Part shown: positions 1 through 5,947 of the stretch, piece by piece | Numbering within the stretch: the first letter of the stretch is position 1 | How the letters are laid out: every line of letters starts with the position of its first letter | Assembly: GCA_950060715.1 (NCBI GenBank) | Contig: CATLVA010000022.1 | Coordinates: forward strand, 1-10,684 | From: an uncultured Oligoflexia bacterium | Lineage (GTDB): Bacteria; Bdellovibrionota; Bacteriovoracia; Bacteriovoracales; Bacteriovoracaceae | Length of the DNA stretch: 10,684 nucleotides | Reading direction: 5' to 3' | The notes under the pieces: generated by a model | What the model was told of the DNA's origin: nothing | The model's input: the letters and a program-made list of their open reading frames with translations, nothing else | Database searches by the model: none | Translations under genes and position numbers: made by a program

Positions 1-1
1 A

Positions 2-169
2 GCTGATCTTATACGCAGCTGTAAAACTAACTTGACTGGTGTGACAATCTATATGGAGGATAAAACTTGGGTTGGAGCCAATGGCTCAGCTCCAGTGAAA
101 AGAGCTGAGTTGGAAAATTTCAATTCAGTAGATAGCGGTTGTAGCATCGCTATCGGAAATATCTATTAA
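2..169 (+). CDS. 3' end of an unidentified protein gene (partial)
   Basis: An open frame enters from the left edge (first full codon at base 2) and runs for 55 codons to a TAA at 167-169. The visible C-terminus is mixed hydrophilic, with two cysteines at visible residues 7 and 47 that could form a disulfide if the protein is exported. It ends in the residues AIGNIY. No domain is recognisable from this fragment and the start lies outside the window. Support for it being real: the frame is open to the edge, its stop sits 8 bases before the stop of the convergent lipoprotein gene, and a strong hairpin follows. The function cannot be stated. Confidence 0.6.
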   Translation, partial: ADLIRSCKTNLTGVTIYMEDKTWVGANGSAPVKRAELENFNSVDSGCSIAIGNIY

Positions 170-177
170 CTAACAAG

Positions 178-453
178 CTATTCTAATAAGGACCGTAGCT
201 CCATCTCATGAGCGTGAGCTGCGGCCTTACAAAATTCTAATTTTTTTCCGTTTGTTCTTTCAAAGACATGGGTTTTTAAGCCTGCAAGGCAACCCTTAAT
301 AAAACTAGTTGTTCCTAGGTTTAGTACCGCACTAGTGGAGATATTCTCCTCAAAAAAATCAAATCCTTCTTTTTCTCCGAGCTCACTCTTTTTGGGCGCC
401 GTCTGGCAAGAACCAAGAATAATACTCAATATAAGAAGGCTTAATTTCATCAT
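178..453 (-). CDS. small putative lipoprotein, last gene of the cytochrome c assembly operon
   Basis: This encodes 91 residues with a short signal peptide ending in the lipobox L13-G14-S15-C16, so Cys16 is the expected lipidation site. The residue after it is Gln, which argues for outer-membrane rather than inner-membrane retention by the usual +2 rule. The mature part is small and hydrophilic, with two further cysteines (C55, C75) and a His-rich patch near the C-terminus (H80, H82). The ATG overlaps the ccsA stop in an ATGA, and an AGG lies 7 bases upstream inside ccsA, indicating translational coupling. A second ATG follows at once, so the start could be one codon later. I recognise no family. 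Its place in the operon suggests, without proving, a role connected with cytochrome c or haem handling. Confidence 0.75.
   Translation of the reverse strand: MMKLSLLILSIILGSCQTAPKKSELGEKEGFDFFEENISTSAVLNLGTTSFIKGCLAGLKTHVFERTNGKKLEFCKAAAHAHEMELRSLLE
188..228. terminator. strong hairpin between convergent genes, possible terminator
   Basis: Bases 188-201 pair with 216-228 to give a 13-pair stem with one G-U pair and one bulged A (192), around a 14-base loop that itself contains the palindrome CTCATGAG (205-212). It lies inside the last codons of the minus-strand lipoprotein gene and about 20 bases beyond the plus-strand stop at 169. A T-tract (241-247) follows on the plus strand, but 12 bases after the stem rather than directly, so intrinsic termination of the plus-strand gene is plausible rather than certain. 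There is no U-tract on the minus-strand side. Confidence 0.35.
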
Positions 454-1934
454 GCTGAAACCTGCTTGAAATTCTTCTTAGTTCCACAGATTAAAATAAT
501 GACTGTTTGGACTAAAAAGAAACTTCCGAGGAAAATTGCGCCACCCTCTGAGAATCCATAAGAATGTAAACCAGAGGCCAGGATATAATTAACTCCAAAC
601 CATGCCATCATAACAGTCATAAAGCCTGCCGCCGATAAGACGATAAAGCGGTGTGTGTCTATCCAGCTTGAATACCTTCCATGAACTATTACCATGTAAA
701 ACAAAAGAACAATTAAAGACCAAGTTTCCTTTGGATCCCATCCCCAGAAACGCCCCCAAGAGTAGTCGGCCCAAACCCCTCCAAGAATAATACCAGCGGC
801 CAAAAGAACAATTCCTATTTTGATACAGGTATAAGTTAGGTCTTGATAGTATCTATAGTCGGCTTTTGTAAGACTTCCAATTCTCATTTTAACTAAGGTC
901 ATATTCGCAACTAGCCAACTCAATGCTAGTGCCGCGTAGGAGAGTATAATCGTTGTCACGTGAGTTGATAGCCAGAAATTGTCTCTTAAGACAGGAACCA
1001 AAGGGGAGATAGCACTATCAAGCATATTATTAGCAAACATCATCATAAAGAGGCATAGGATATTGTATCCAAGACCTGCTAGTAAGAATGTTTTATCTTT
1101 CCTAAAGAGGAGCACAATCAGCGCAATGGTGAGGGCGCCAAAGCCTGAGAAAAGAACTGTTTCATACATATTTGTAATCGGAGCCCTTCCTGAGATCATG
1201 ACTCTAATAGCGATCCCAATGGCCTCGATTAATAAGGTAAATATAGCAAGGATAACACCCCAGCGCATAGATTTAAATAAAACCGCCAAAAAGATTCCAA
1301 CTAGAGCGATTAACATGGCGTAAGAGAAGAGGTGCGATTTAGCAAATTTATACTCGAGCATATATTTCGAATCGTGCTCGGTCTTGTATTTGACTACAGA
1401 ACTCTCAATTAAATCTGGAAGATTTTGATCCATATAATTGCTAAGCGGGCTCCATCCAGAGTTGTCTTCACTTCCGGTGTATATTGTATAGGCATTGCCT
1501 GAAACAATTTTTTCGTACAGATCAACTCTCGCCCAAACTTTATTGAGATCTTTCTTAAATGAATTGGACTCTTTTTGCTTCATGATTTCAGATCGAATAA
1601 GGTCTTTTTTCTGAACTAAACTTGAAGCAGCTTGAGTGTTACTACCTTCTTCAACTCCCAGTAGTTTTTTTGAATCCACATGTTCAACTAGAATTGGAAA
1701 TTCAAATTCAGTACCCGTTCTTTGTTGGAGCATAAGCCTACAGAAAGTTAGGGTTGGGGCTTCATCGTTAAACTTAGACTTTCCTGTAAGAAACTTAACA
1801 CTCTCACTGGCGAGTACTAGATAAGGCTTAACACGCCCTCCTGCAAGCACAGGGTTTTCTTCTTTAAAAGCATCACAATCGTTAGCAAAACTAACTAAGG
1901 GGAGAAGTAGGGTGAAGGCCAAAATCCATTTCAT
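450..1934 (-). CDS. ccsA: cytochrome c biogenesis protein CcsA/ResC (System II haem handling)
   Basis: CcsA is the haem-handling half of the System II cytochrome c synthetase. It works with CcsB to move haem across the inner membrane and attach it to CXXCH motifs of apocytochromes. The 494 residues begin with a signal-like segment (1-17), then about 180 mostly soluble, presumably periplasmic residues, then a polytopic membrane domain from about residue 202. The diagnostic tryptophan-rich WWD motif is at 388-405 (core WGRFWGWDPKET). Histidines sit where the family's haem ligands are expected: H325 and H457 flanking the WWD loop, and H418 in a VHGR context. The ATG overlaps the ccsB stop (ATGA), with AAAAAGG 7 bases upstream. 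The long soluble N-terminal region is unusual for a stand-alone CcsA. Its GGRVKPYLVLAS segment (32-43) resembles the linker in fused CcsBA proteins. Confidence 0.93.
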   Translation of the reverse strand: MKWILAFTLLLPLVSFANDCDAFKEENPVLAGGRVKPYLVLASESVKFLTGKSKFNDEAPTLTFCRLMLQQRTGTEFEFPILVEHVDSKKLLGVEEGSNTQAASSLVQKKDLIRSEIMKQKESNSFKKDLNKVWARVDLYEKIVSGNAYTIYTGSEDNSGWSPLSNYMDQNLPDLIESSVVKYKTEHDSKYMLEYKFAKSHLFSYAMLIALVGIFLAVLFKSMRWGVILAIFTLLIEAIGIAIRVMISGRAPITNMYETVLFSGFGALTIALIVLLFRKDKTFLLAGLGYNILCLFMMMFANNMLDSAISPLVPVLRDNFWLSTHVTTIILSYAALALSWLVANMTLVKMRIGSLTKADYRYYQDLTYTCIKIGIVLLAAGIILGGVWADYSWGRFWGWDPKETWSLIVLLFYMVIVHGRYSSWIDTHRFIVLSAAGFMTVMMAWFGVNYILASGLHSYGFSEGGAIFLGSFFLVQTVIILICGTKKNFKQVSA

Positions 1935-3571
1935 ACAAGAACCTTTTTCTTTTTACGATTAATTATATAATGCCATATTGAGCCCAAAACTATAAAGAGT
2001 GAGCCTAAGTATTTAAAAAATCTTCCTGGATCGTAGTTTACACTAAACGCCGAACCAAATTGTTCACTACCGTCTTCGTTTCTTCCAACTGGAAAGTAAG
2101 AAGACTGATAAAAAGTAAAATCATCATATTTCAGAGGGTGGTTCATATAAACATGGTGCTTTTCAATTCCAGTAGCACCTCTTCCGTCTAGTAATTGTAC
2201 AAAGCTTTCGTAACTTGCAGGATCATTCGTCCCAGGATTTTTATTCATTTTAAATCGCTCAAGGGTTATTTGATAAGGAAGCTTGATCTCTTTTGGAAGA
2301 ATTTGCAGCCTAACATTAAGTTTGCTGTTACTAAGCTCAAGTGGTCCATCATTTCTCACCCAATAGCTTTTACCGCCAACCTCAACTTCTACCGCTTTGA
2401 TATTACCTTTTATAATTTTTCCGTTGTCTTGAACTGGAGTGACTGCTTTAGGAATCTGAATAGGGAAGGTATCGTTACTGTGCCTTAGTAGCCTGATTTT
2501 GAAATTCATCCAAGGAAGTGCGACTATATTGTCATTCGAAAGGTCTTCAACCTTCCACTGTTTTTTTCTTTTCTTAAAATAGGCCACAGACTTTCCAAAG
2601 AGAAATAGATTAGGTTTATCTTTAAATAAGTCGGCTGACAAAACTCTAAATGGTGAGTTTTCATTCTTGGTTAAATCGTCATTAACTGCAACAGGGGCGA
2701 AGTCAGGGAAAAATTTTAATAGCGTCTGTCCGTGGGTAAAGGCCACAAACCTTGCCCCTTTATCTGTTTTCCCGATTGGGTATCCCTTATCCTCAGGAGT
2801 ATAACATTGGCTCGTAATTAGATTCCAAATAATAAAACCACTGCTCCCCACTTTGGAAAAGCAGCTCTTTAGAAACTCTGGCATATAATGAACGTTTAAA
2901 AGACCCATTCTCTCAGAAGATTTATAATCGGATCTTGGACTTAGTGAGAGAGTTACATCTTGTGAGAAGTTCTCATTGAATAGCATGTATTGTGACGAGT
3001 GTTGGGAGGAATGGTGGTTTTCATCGCCTACCCACTGAATGTCCCTTTCTGCAAATGGAATGAAAGATTTCACTCTAATGATTTTATCAACATCTGGGTT
3101 GATCGGAGTGTTTAGTGTTTGCTTACCGTAACTGTATGGAAGAGACATTTGAAAAGTTCTTTTTAGATTCTTAAATTCGACTCGAAGGATGTCGTCATTA
3201 ATGAAAACAGTTGAGCTGGGAGTATTAGGGAGCAGTTGAAGTTGACCGTCAATTCCATTGATATAAGTGAAAAATGAACCTATAAATAGAATAATGAGTC
3301 CGGCGTGAATCACATAAAACCCATACAGACGTTTTTTCACTGGCAGGCGCACAACTGTGGCCATAAATATACTTAAAAACATTCCCAGCTGAATACCCAT
3401 AAACCACCAAGACTTATAAACAAGGCGATTAGCGTAGTCAGTTCCGTGATAACTTTCCATGAAAGTTCCATAGATCAGAGAGATGGCAAAAAGGCTTATG
3501 ATGACAACTGCGAATTTTACGTCGGATAGAAGACGTTCTGTTTTTTTGTATAAATCTATGATTTTATTCAT
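1931..3571 (-). CDS. ccsB: cytochrome c biogenesis protein CcsB/ResB (System II)
   Basis: This is the ResB-family partner of CcsA in the inner-membrane haem export and cytochrome c synthetase complex. The 546 residues show three N-terminal membrane segments (about 20-38, 56-75 and 84-103), a large periplasmic domain (about 104-515) and a last membrane segment (about 517-537), followed by a basic cytoplasmic tail. H89, in the context FYVIHAG, matches the transmembrane haem-ligand histidine of CcsB. The end of the periplasmic domain has the family signature MNHPLKYDDFTFYQSS (476-491), then the DPGRFFKYLG entry into the final helix (514-523). It is the first gene of the operon, read before ccsA. 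The ATG at 3571 has a weak GGA six bases upstream. No thioredoxin-like ResA or CcdA is visible in the window. Confidence 0.92.
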   Translation of the reverse strand: MNKIIDLYKKTERLLSDVKFAVVIISLFAISLIYGTFMESYHGTDYANRLVYKSWWFMGIQLGMFLSIFMATVVRLPVKKRLYGFYVIHAGLIILFIGSFFTYINGIDGQLQLLPNTPSSTVFINDDILRVEFKNLKRTFQMSLPYSYGKQTLNTPINPDVDKIIRVKSFIPFAERDIQWVGDENHHSSQHSSQYMLFNENFSQDVTLSLSPRSDYKSSERMGLLNVHYMPEFLKSCFSKVGSSGFIIWNLITSQCYTPEDKGYPIGKTDKGARFVAFTHGQTLLKFFPDFAPVAVNDDLTKNENSPFRVLSADLFKDKPNLFLFGKSVAYFKKRKKQWKVEDLSNDNIVALPWMNFKIRLLRHSNDTFPIQIPKAVTPVQDNGKIIKGNIKAVEVEVGGKSYWVRNDGPLELSNSKLNVRLQILPKEIKLPYQITLERFKMNKNPGTNDPASYESFVQLLDGRGATGIEKHHVYMNHPLKYDDFTFYQSSYFPVGRNEDGSEQFGSAFSVNYDPGRFFKYLGSLFIVLGSIWHYIINRKKKKVLV

Positions 3572-3607
3572 TTGTATTCCAATGTATTTGCTTGAGATAT
3601 TAACTTA

Positions 3608-3636
3608 ATAATACATCTCTGGCCATCAGCACTTAA
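3608..3636 (-). promoter_or_regulatory. candidate promoter of the ccsB-ccsA-lipoprotein operon
   Basis: Read on the minus strand, TATTAT (3613-3608) matches the -10 consensus at five of six positions. Seventeen bases upstream lies TTAAGT (3636-3631), a poor -35. It would start transcription about 30 bases before the ccsB ATG. The weak -35 overlaps a palindrome, which would suit an activator- or repressor-controlled promoter. This rests on pattern only. Confidence 0.3.
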
Positions 3637-3645
3637 GATCTTGAG
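3632..3645. promoter_or_regulatory. 14-base palindrome, possible operator
   Basis: CTTAAGATCTTGAG is an inverted repeat with six of its seven pairs exact and one T/G pair. It overlaps the candidate -35 of the ccs operon promoter and lies about 55 bases upstream of the candidate GNAT-gene -35. It is the clearest dyad in this intergenic region. It matches no regulator box that I can name, and a 14-base dyad in AT-rich DNA can arise by chance. Confidence 0.2.
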
Positions 3646-3699
3646 AAGTACGGATATTCCTTAAAGTTTCTTAATACCTTATTTTTTTACAGTAATTAT

Positions 3700-3728
3700 T
3701 TGATTTCATTAAAACTTCTGCGTAAAAT
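3700..3728 (+). promoter_or_regulatory. sigma-70-type promoter of the GNAT gene
   Basis: TTGATT (3700-3705) and TAAAAT (3723-3728) are separated by exactly 17 bases and match consensus at four and five of six positions. The predicted start is near 3735, leaving a short leader that holds AAAAAGG (3739-3743) about 8 bases before the ATG at 3752. Confidence 0.55.
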
Positions 3729-3751
3729 TGTCTTAGCAAAAAGGTAGTTTA

Positions 3752-4189
3752 ATGACCAGCAGTTTGAAATTCGAAACAAGACACACAAAAGATGAAATCA
3801 AAGAAGTTTATAATTTTAATACAGAGGCTTTCACTGATTTAAATGAATGGACTCAGACCAGTATTGAAAAGCAGCTTAAAGAAGGCTGGGAGCTTGTATC
3901 CGTAAAAAGTGGCAAAGAAATTATTTGCGCTTTATTCTTGAAAAAGAACGGGCCAGTACTTCTCACGAAAAACACTCCAATCAAAATCAATCATCAAGGT
4001 AATGGTTACTCTCACGAGATTAAAGAATTTTACGAAAAGTACGCTAAGGAAAATGGAATAAATGAAGTTTATAACTATACTCCTCGAGATAACTTTCGTA
4101 TGATTTCTCTAAATGAGGGACATGATTACGCCAAGACAGGAAAATCAATCGAAGACGGTGCTCTTATTGAATGGGTAAAAAAAATATAA
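3752..4189 (+). CDS. small GNAT-fold N-acetyltransferase
   Basis: This encodes 145 residues and probably transfers an acetyl group from acetyl-CoA to an amine; the substrate is unknown. The acetyl-CoA pyrophosphate-binding loop is visible as Q82-G83-N84-G85-Y86-S87 (the Q/R-x-x-G-x-G/A motif, here slightly shortened), followed by a helix (88-100). The second GNAT signature is at 113-126: N114, then NEGHDY, resembling the usual N-x(6)-Y-E-K-x-G-F pattern. The N-terminal half is weakly conserved, as expected of a substrate-binding region. No signal peptide or membrane segment is present, so it is cytoplasmic. It lies 31 bases upstream of the H1-like/SWIB gene on the same strand and may be partly co-transcribed with it. 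The family call is fairly safe and the specific activity is not known. Confidence 0.7.
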   Translation: MTSSLKFETRHTKDEIKEVYNFNTEAFTDLNEWTQTSIEKQLKEGWELVSVKSGKEIICALFLKKNGPVLLTKNTPIKINHQGNGYSHEIKEFYEKYAKENGINEVYNYTPRDNFRMISLNEGHDYAKTGKSIEDGALIEWVKKI

Positions 4190-4192
4190 GTT

Positions 4193-4201
4193 TGCTATAA
4201 A
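4193..4201 (+). promoter_or_regulatory. candidate extended -10 promoter of the H1-like/SWIB gene
   Basis: TGC followed by TATAAA (4196-4201) fits an extended -10 element (TGn plus -10) in the 31-base gap after the GNAT gene. No acceptable -35 lies at 16-18 bases; TTGAAT at 4167-4172 is 23 bases away. The predicted start near 4208 would leave a very short leader carrying the GGAGG at 4211-4215. It could allow expression independent of the upstream gene. Confidence 0.3.
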
Positions 4202-4220
4202 TACTTACTGGGAGGAATAA

Positions 4221-4736
4221 ATGGCAAAGAAGAAAGCAACAAAAAAGGTTGCCGCGAAAAAGGCGACCAAAAAAGTAGCTAAGAAAGCGACTAAGAAAAA
4301 AGCAGCAAAAAAAGTAGCTAAAAAAGCAACTAAGAAAGTAGCTAAGAAAGCAACTAAAAAAGCAGCTAAGAAAGTAGCTAAGAAAGCGACTAAAAAAGTA
4401 GCAGCTAAAAAAGCAACTAAGAAAGTTGCAGCTAAGAAAGCAACTAAAAAAGTGGCAAAGAAAGCAGCAGCTAAGAAGACTAAAAGAAAGCCAAATGCAG
4501 CTTTCATGAAGCCTCTTACTCCTTCTGCAGAGCTTGCTGAAATCGTTGGAGCTAAGCCTCTTCCAAGAACTCAAGTTGTTAAGAAACTTTGGGATTATAT
4601 CAAGAAGAACAATCTTCAAGATCCAAAAAATAAAAGAAACATCAATGCAGACGATAAACTTAAGCCAGTATTTGGTGGAAAGAAAACTGTATCAATGTTC
4701 GAAATGACAAAACTAGTTTCTCAGCACCTAAGCTAA
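4221..4736 (+). CDS. histone H1-like lysine-rich tail fused to a SWIB domain
   Basis: The protein has 171 residues in two parts. Residues 2-90 are a low-complexity basic tail of Lys, Ala, Thr and Val (44 lysines in the first 90 residues), built on KKATKK and KKVA units, like the C-terminal tails of eukaryotic H1 and bacterial H1-like proteins. Residues about 93-171 form a SWIB (SWIB/MDM2) domain: the opening FMKPLTPSAELAEIVG (95-110), the basic helix LPRTQVVKKLWDYIKKNNLQ (114-133) and the closing VSMFEMTKLVSQHL are typical. The likely role is DNA binding, nucleoid compaction or transcription-linked chromatin work in the cytoplasm. SWIB domains are best known from eukaryotic chromatin remodellers and from chlamydiae. 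A very strong ribosome binding site (GGAGG at 4211-4215, five bases before the ATG) and a clean terminator suggest abundant expression. No signal peptide is present. Confidence 0.9.
   Translation: MAKKKATKKVAAKKATKKVAKKATKKKAAKKVAKKATKKVAKKATKKAAKKVAKKATKKVAAKKATKKVAAKKATKKVAKKAAAKKTKRKPNAAFMKPLTPSAELAEIVGAKPLPRTQVVKKLWDYIKKNNLQDPKNKRNINADDKLKPVFGGKKTVSMFEMTKLVSQHLS
4224..4478 (+). repeat. in-frame degenerate repeat encoding the KKATKK tail
   Basis: Short purine-rich units encode residues 2-86. The hexapeptide KKATKK begins at residues 4, 13, 21, 34, 42, 54, 63 and 72, with spacings of 8, 9, 12 or 13 residues, interleaved with KKVA and KKAA. Synonymous codons vary (AAG/AAA, GCA/GCT/GCG), so the repeat is older than a recent slippage event. 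Several A5-A6 runs and near-identical units make length change by recombination or slippage likely between strains. Confidence 0.85.
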
Positions 4737-4750
4737 GAATATAAGTTATG

Positions 4751-4777
4751 GCCTCCATGCAAATGGGGGCTTTTTTT
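4751..4777 (+). terminator. rho-independent terminator of the H1-like/SWIB gene
   Basis: GCCTCCAT (4751-4758) pairs with ATGGGGGC (4763-4770), with one T-G wobble, closing a GCAA tetraloop of the stable GNRA type, followed directly by seven Ts (4771-4777). It starts 14 bases after the TAA at 4734-4736. The T-tract overlaps the stop codon of the convergent minus-strand gene. On the minus strand no T-tract follows the hairpin, so it mainly serves the plus strand. Confidence 0.9.
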
Positions 4778-5876
4778 ATCTCATTATTTCAGTAAATTTA
4801 TAATATCGGTTCTGTTTCTCGGAAGAAATAACTTTTAATTCCTTATTTAGAGAAAATAATTCATGGCAATTAGGTGTTGGGTTTCCAAGTGCAAAACTGC
4901 GTTTACCTGATAGGTAGTCTAGGCAAGTATTTGTATATAATTTTAAATATTCCGGCATATAACGATCTATAATTCTAATATAGGAGAGTTTTTTAGATTT
5001 AACTTTGTCTCCTAATACATCGTCGACCAGATGAGGAGCCTTTGAGAATAATTCTACGAGCTCCTCTCTTAGTTTATAGTCTTGAGAGAGCTTTTTTAAA
5101 GGAGCAATTTCTAAATTCTTACCCTTTAAAAATTGCTGTGTATTAAAATGAATATCTATTTTTTCATTGGTAAAGCTTAACTTCTTTAATAGTGAATAGA
5201 GATCTTCACTGTATTTAGGTGCTACTTCGAAATAGCTTTGAATTAAATAAGGTTTTAATTTTTTCAAACAGTCAGGGTGAATGGCCTGGAAGTCCTGTGT
5301 GATTAATAGTTGGCTGGTGATGATCTCGTCTACTGGAGATTTCCCGCAAAAAAATTCAGAAAACTCTGACTCAGTCATCTTATCTAGGAATGACCACGCT
5401 TTTTGCGGTCCAATTAGGCGAGGGTAAAGTAGTTCAACTAATTTAACTCCAAACTTATGGTTATGAATATAGTTAGTAAACATATGCTCGGCTTGGTCTA
5501 CACAGTCCTTTTCACTTAAGCTTAGGCAATTGCTTATTTCTTTTAAAAAGTACTGGTCTCTTTTTTCTCGGAAAAACTCGTCATTTTTAAAAATTGGCCA
5601 TTGGGAAATACTTAAAACAAGTTGATAATCTTTTTCAATTAATTTGGGCCTTGTATTTAGGAATTCGAGATAACCGATTCCCATCAGTTCTGTCATTTTT
5701 GACCATTCCTCATTCCTAAGAGAAGGCTTTAAGTCTTTGGCATGAATGAAATACTCTTGATAGTTCTGTTGAGAGCTTAACACTCGCAGATCCTGCATAT
5801 TGTACTCTGTCTTAGCAGCAAGAGAGGTGCCGAAGGAGCAAAGCGTTGTTATGAAAATGGTCCAGAGATAATGCAT
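4776..5876 (-). CDS. secreted six-cysteine protein of unknown function
   Basis: This encodes 366 residues with an N-terminal signal peptide (about 1-20, hydrophobic core 4-19, likely cleavage near SLAA-K22) that lacks a lipobox, so a periplasmic or secreted protein is expected. The n-region has His but no Lys or Arg, which is unusual. The mature part is predicted mostly helical, without clear repeats or a further membrane segment. It has exactly six cysteines after the signal peptide (117, 125, 177, 203, 318, 337), spaced as three near pairs, which suggests three disulfides. I recognise no domain or catalytic motif. It is a single-gene unit, divergent from putA by 71 bases and convergent with the H1-like gene. 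Its promoter lies unusually close to the ATG and no ribosome binding site is visible. Confidence 0.85.
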   Translation of the reverse strand: MHYLWTIFITTLCSFGTSLAAKTEYNMQDLRVLSSQQNYQEYFIHAKDLKPSLRNEEWSKMTELMGIGYLEFLNTRPKLIEKDYQLVLSISQWPIFKNDEFFREKRDQYFLKEISNCLSLSEKDCVDQAEHMFTNYIHNHKFGVKLVELLYPRLIGPQKAWSFLDKMTESEFSEFFCGKSPVDEIITSQLLITQDFQAIHPDCLKKLKPYLIQSYFEVAPKYSEDLYSLLKKLSFTNEKIDIHFNTQQFLKGKNLEIAPLKKLSQDYKLREELVELFSKAPHLVDDVLGDKVKSKKLSYIRIIDRYMPEYLKLYTNTCLDYLSGKRSFALGNPTPNCHELFSLNKELKVISSEKQNRYYKFTEIMR

Positions 5877-5882
5877 AAGACA

Positions 5883-5911
5883 ATTCTATATCTGTGTGAA
5901 AATACCGTCAA
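5883..5911 (-). promoter_or_regulatory. strong promoter directly before a probably leaderless ATG
   Basis: On the minus strand, TTGACG (5911-5906) and TAGAAT (5888-5883) are 17 bases apart and each match consensus at five of six positions, making this the best promoter in the window. Only six bases (5882-5877) separate the -10 from the ATG at 5876, so transcription should begin at or next to the start codon. It occupies the putA upstream region, so the two divergent genes may interfere with each other. Confidence 0.6.
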
Positions 5912-5947
5912 ATTTAGCTTTATTTAATGTGGTGATTCGGTTACAAA

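Noticed and set aside
589..774. Minus-strand frame overlapping ccsA in another phase
   Set aside because: It is an out-of-frame shadow over the ccsA WWD region and downstream, which is certainly coding in the main frame.
979..1323. Plus-strand open frame opposite ccsA
   Set aside because: It lies wholly antisense to the membrane domain of ccsA, which has clear family motifs; it has no recognisable domain.
1636..1824. Plus-strand open frame opposite the ccsA N-terminal region
   Set aside because: It is short, antisense and serine-rich, without a family match. The ccsA frame continues through with its operon overlap intact.
2195..2488. Plus-strand open frame opposite ccsB
   Set aside because: It is antisense to the ResB periplasmic domain, with no domain and no plausible promoter or ribosome binding site.
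4224..4478. Regular repeats that might suggest a CRISPR array
   Set aside because: The units are short, degenerate, in frame and coding, with no unique spacers of constant length and no cas genes nearby.
4164..4619. Two long antisense open frames (4164-4619 and 4205-4507, minus strand) rich in Phe, Leu, Ser, Cys or Ala
   Set aside because: They are the reverse complement of the lysine-rich repeat, which lacks stops on the opposite strand because of its codon pattern. Neither has a ribosome binding site, and their composition mirrors the repeat.
5877..5947. Riboswitch or attenuator upstream of putA
   Set aside because: The 71-base gap is mostly taken up by the divergent promoter; no stable stem or anti-terminator pair was seen.
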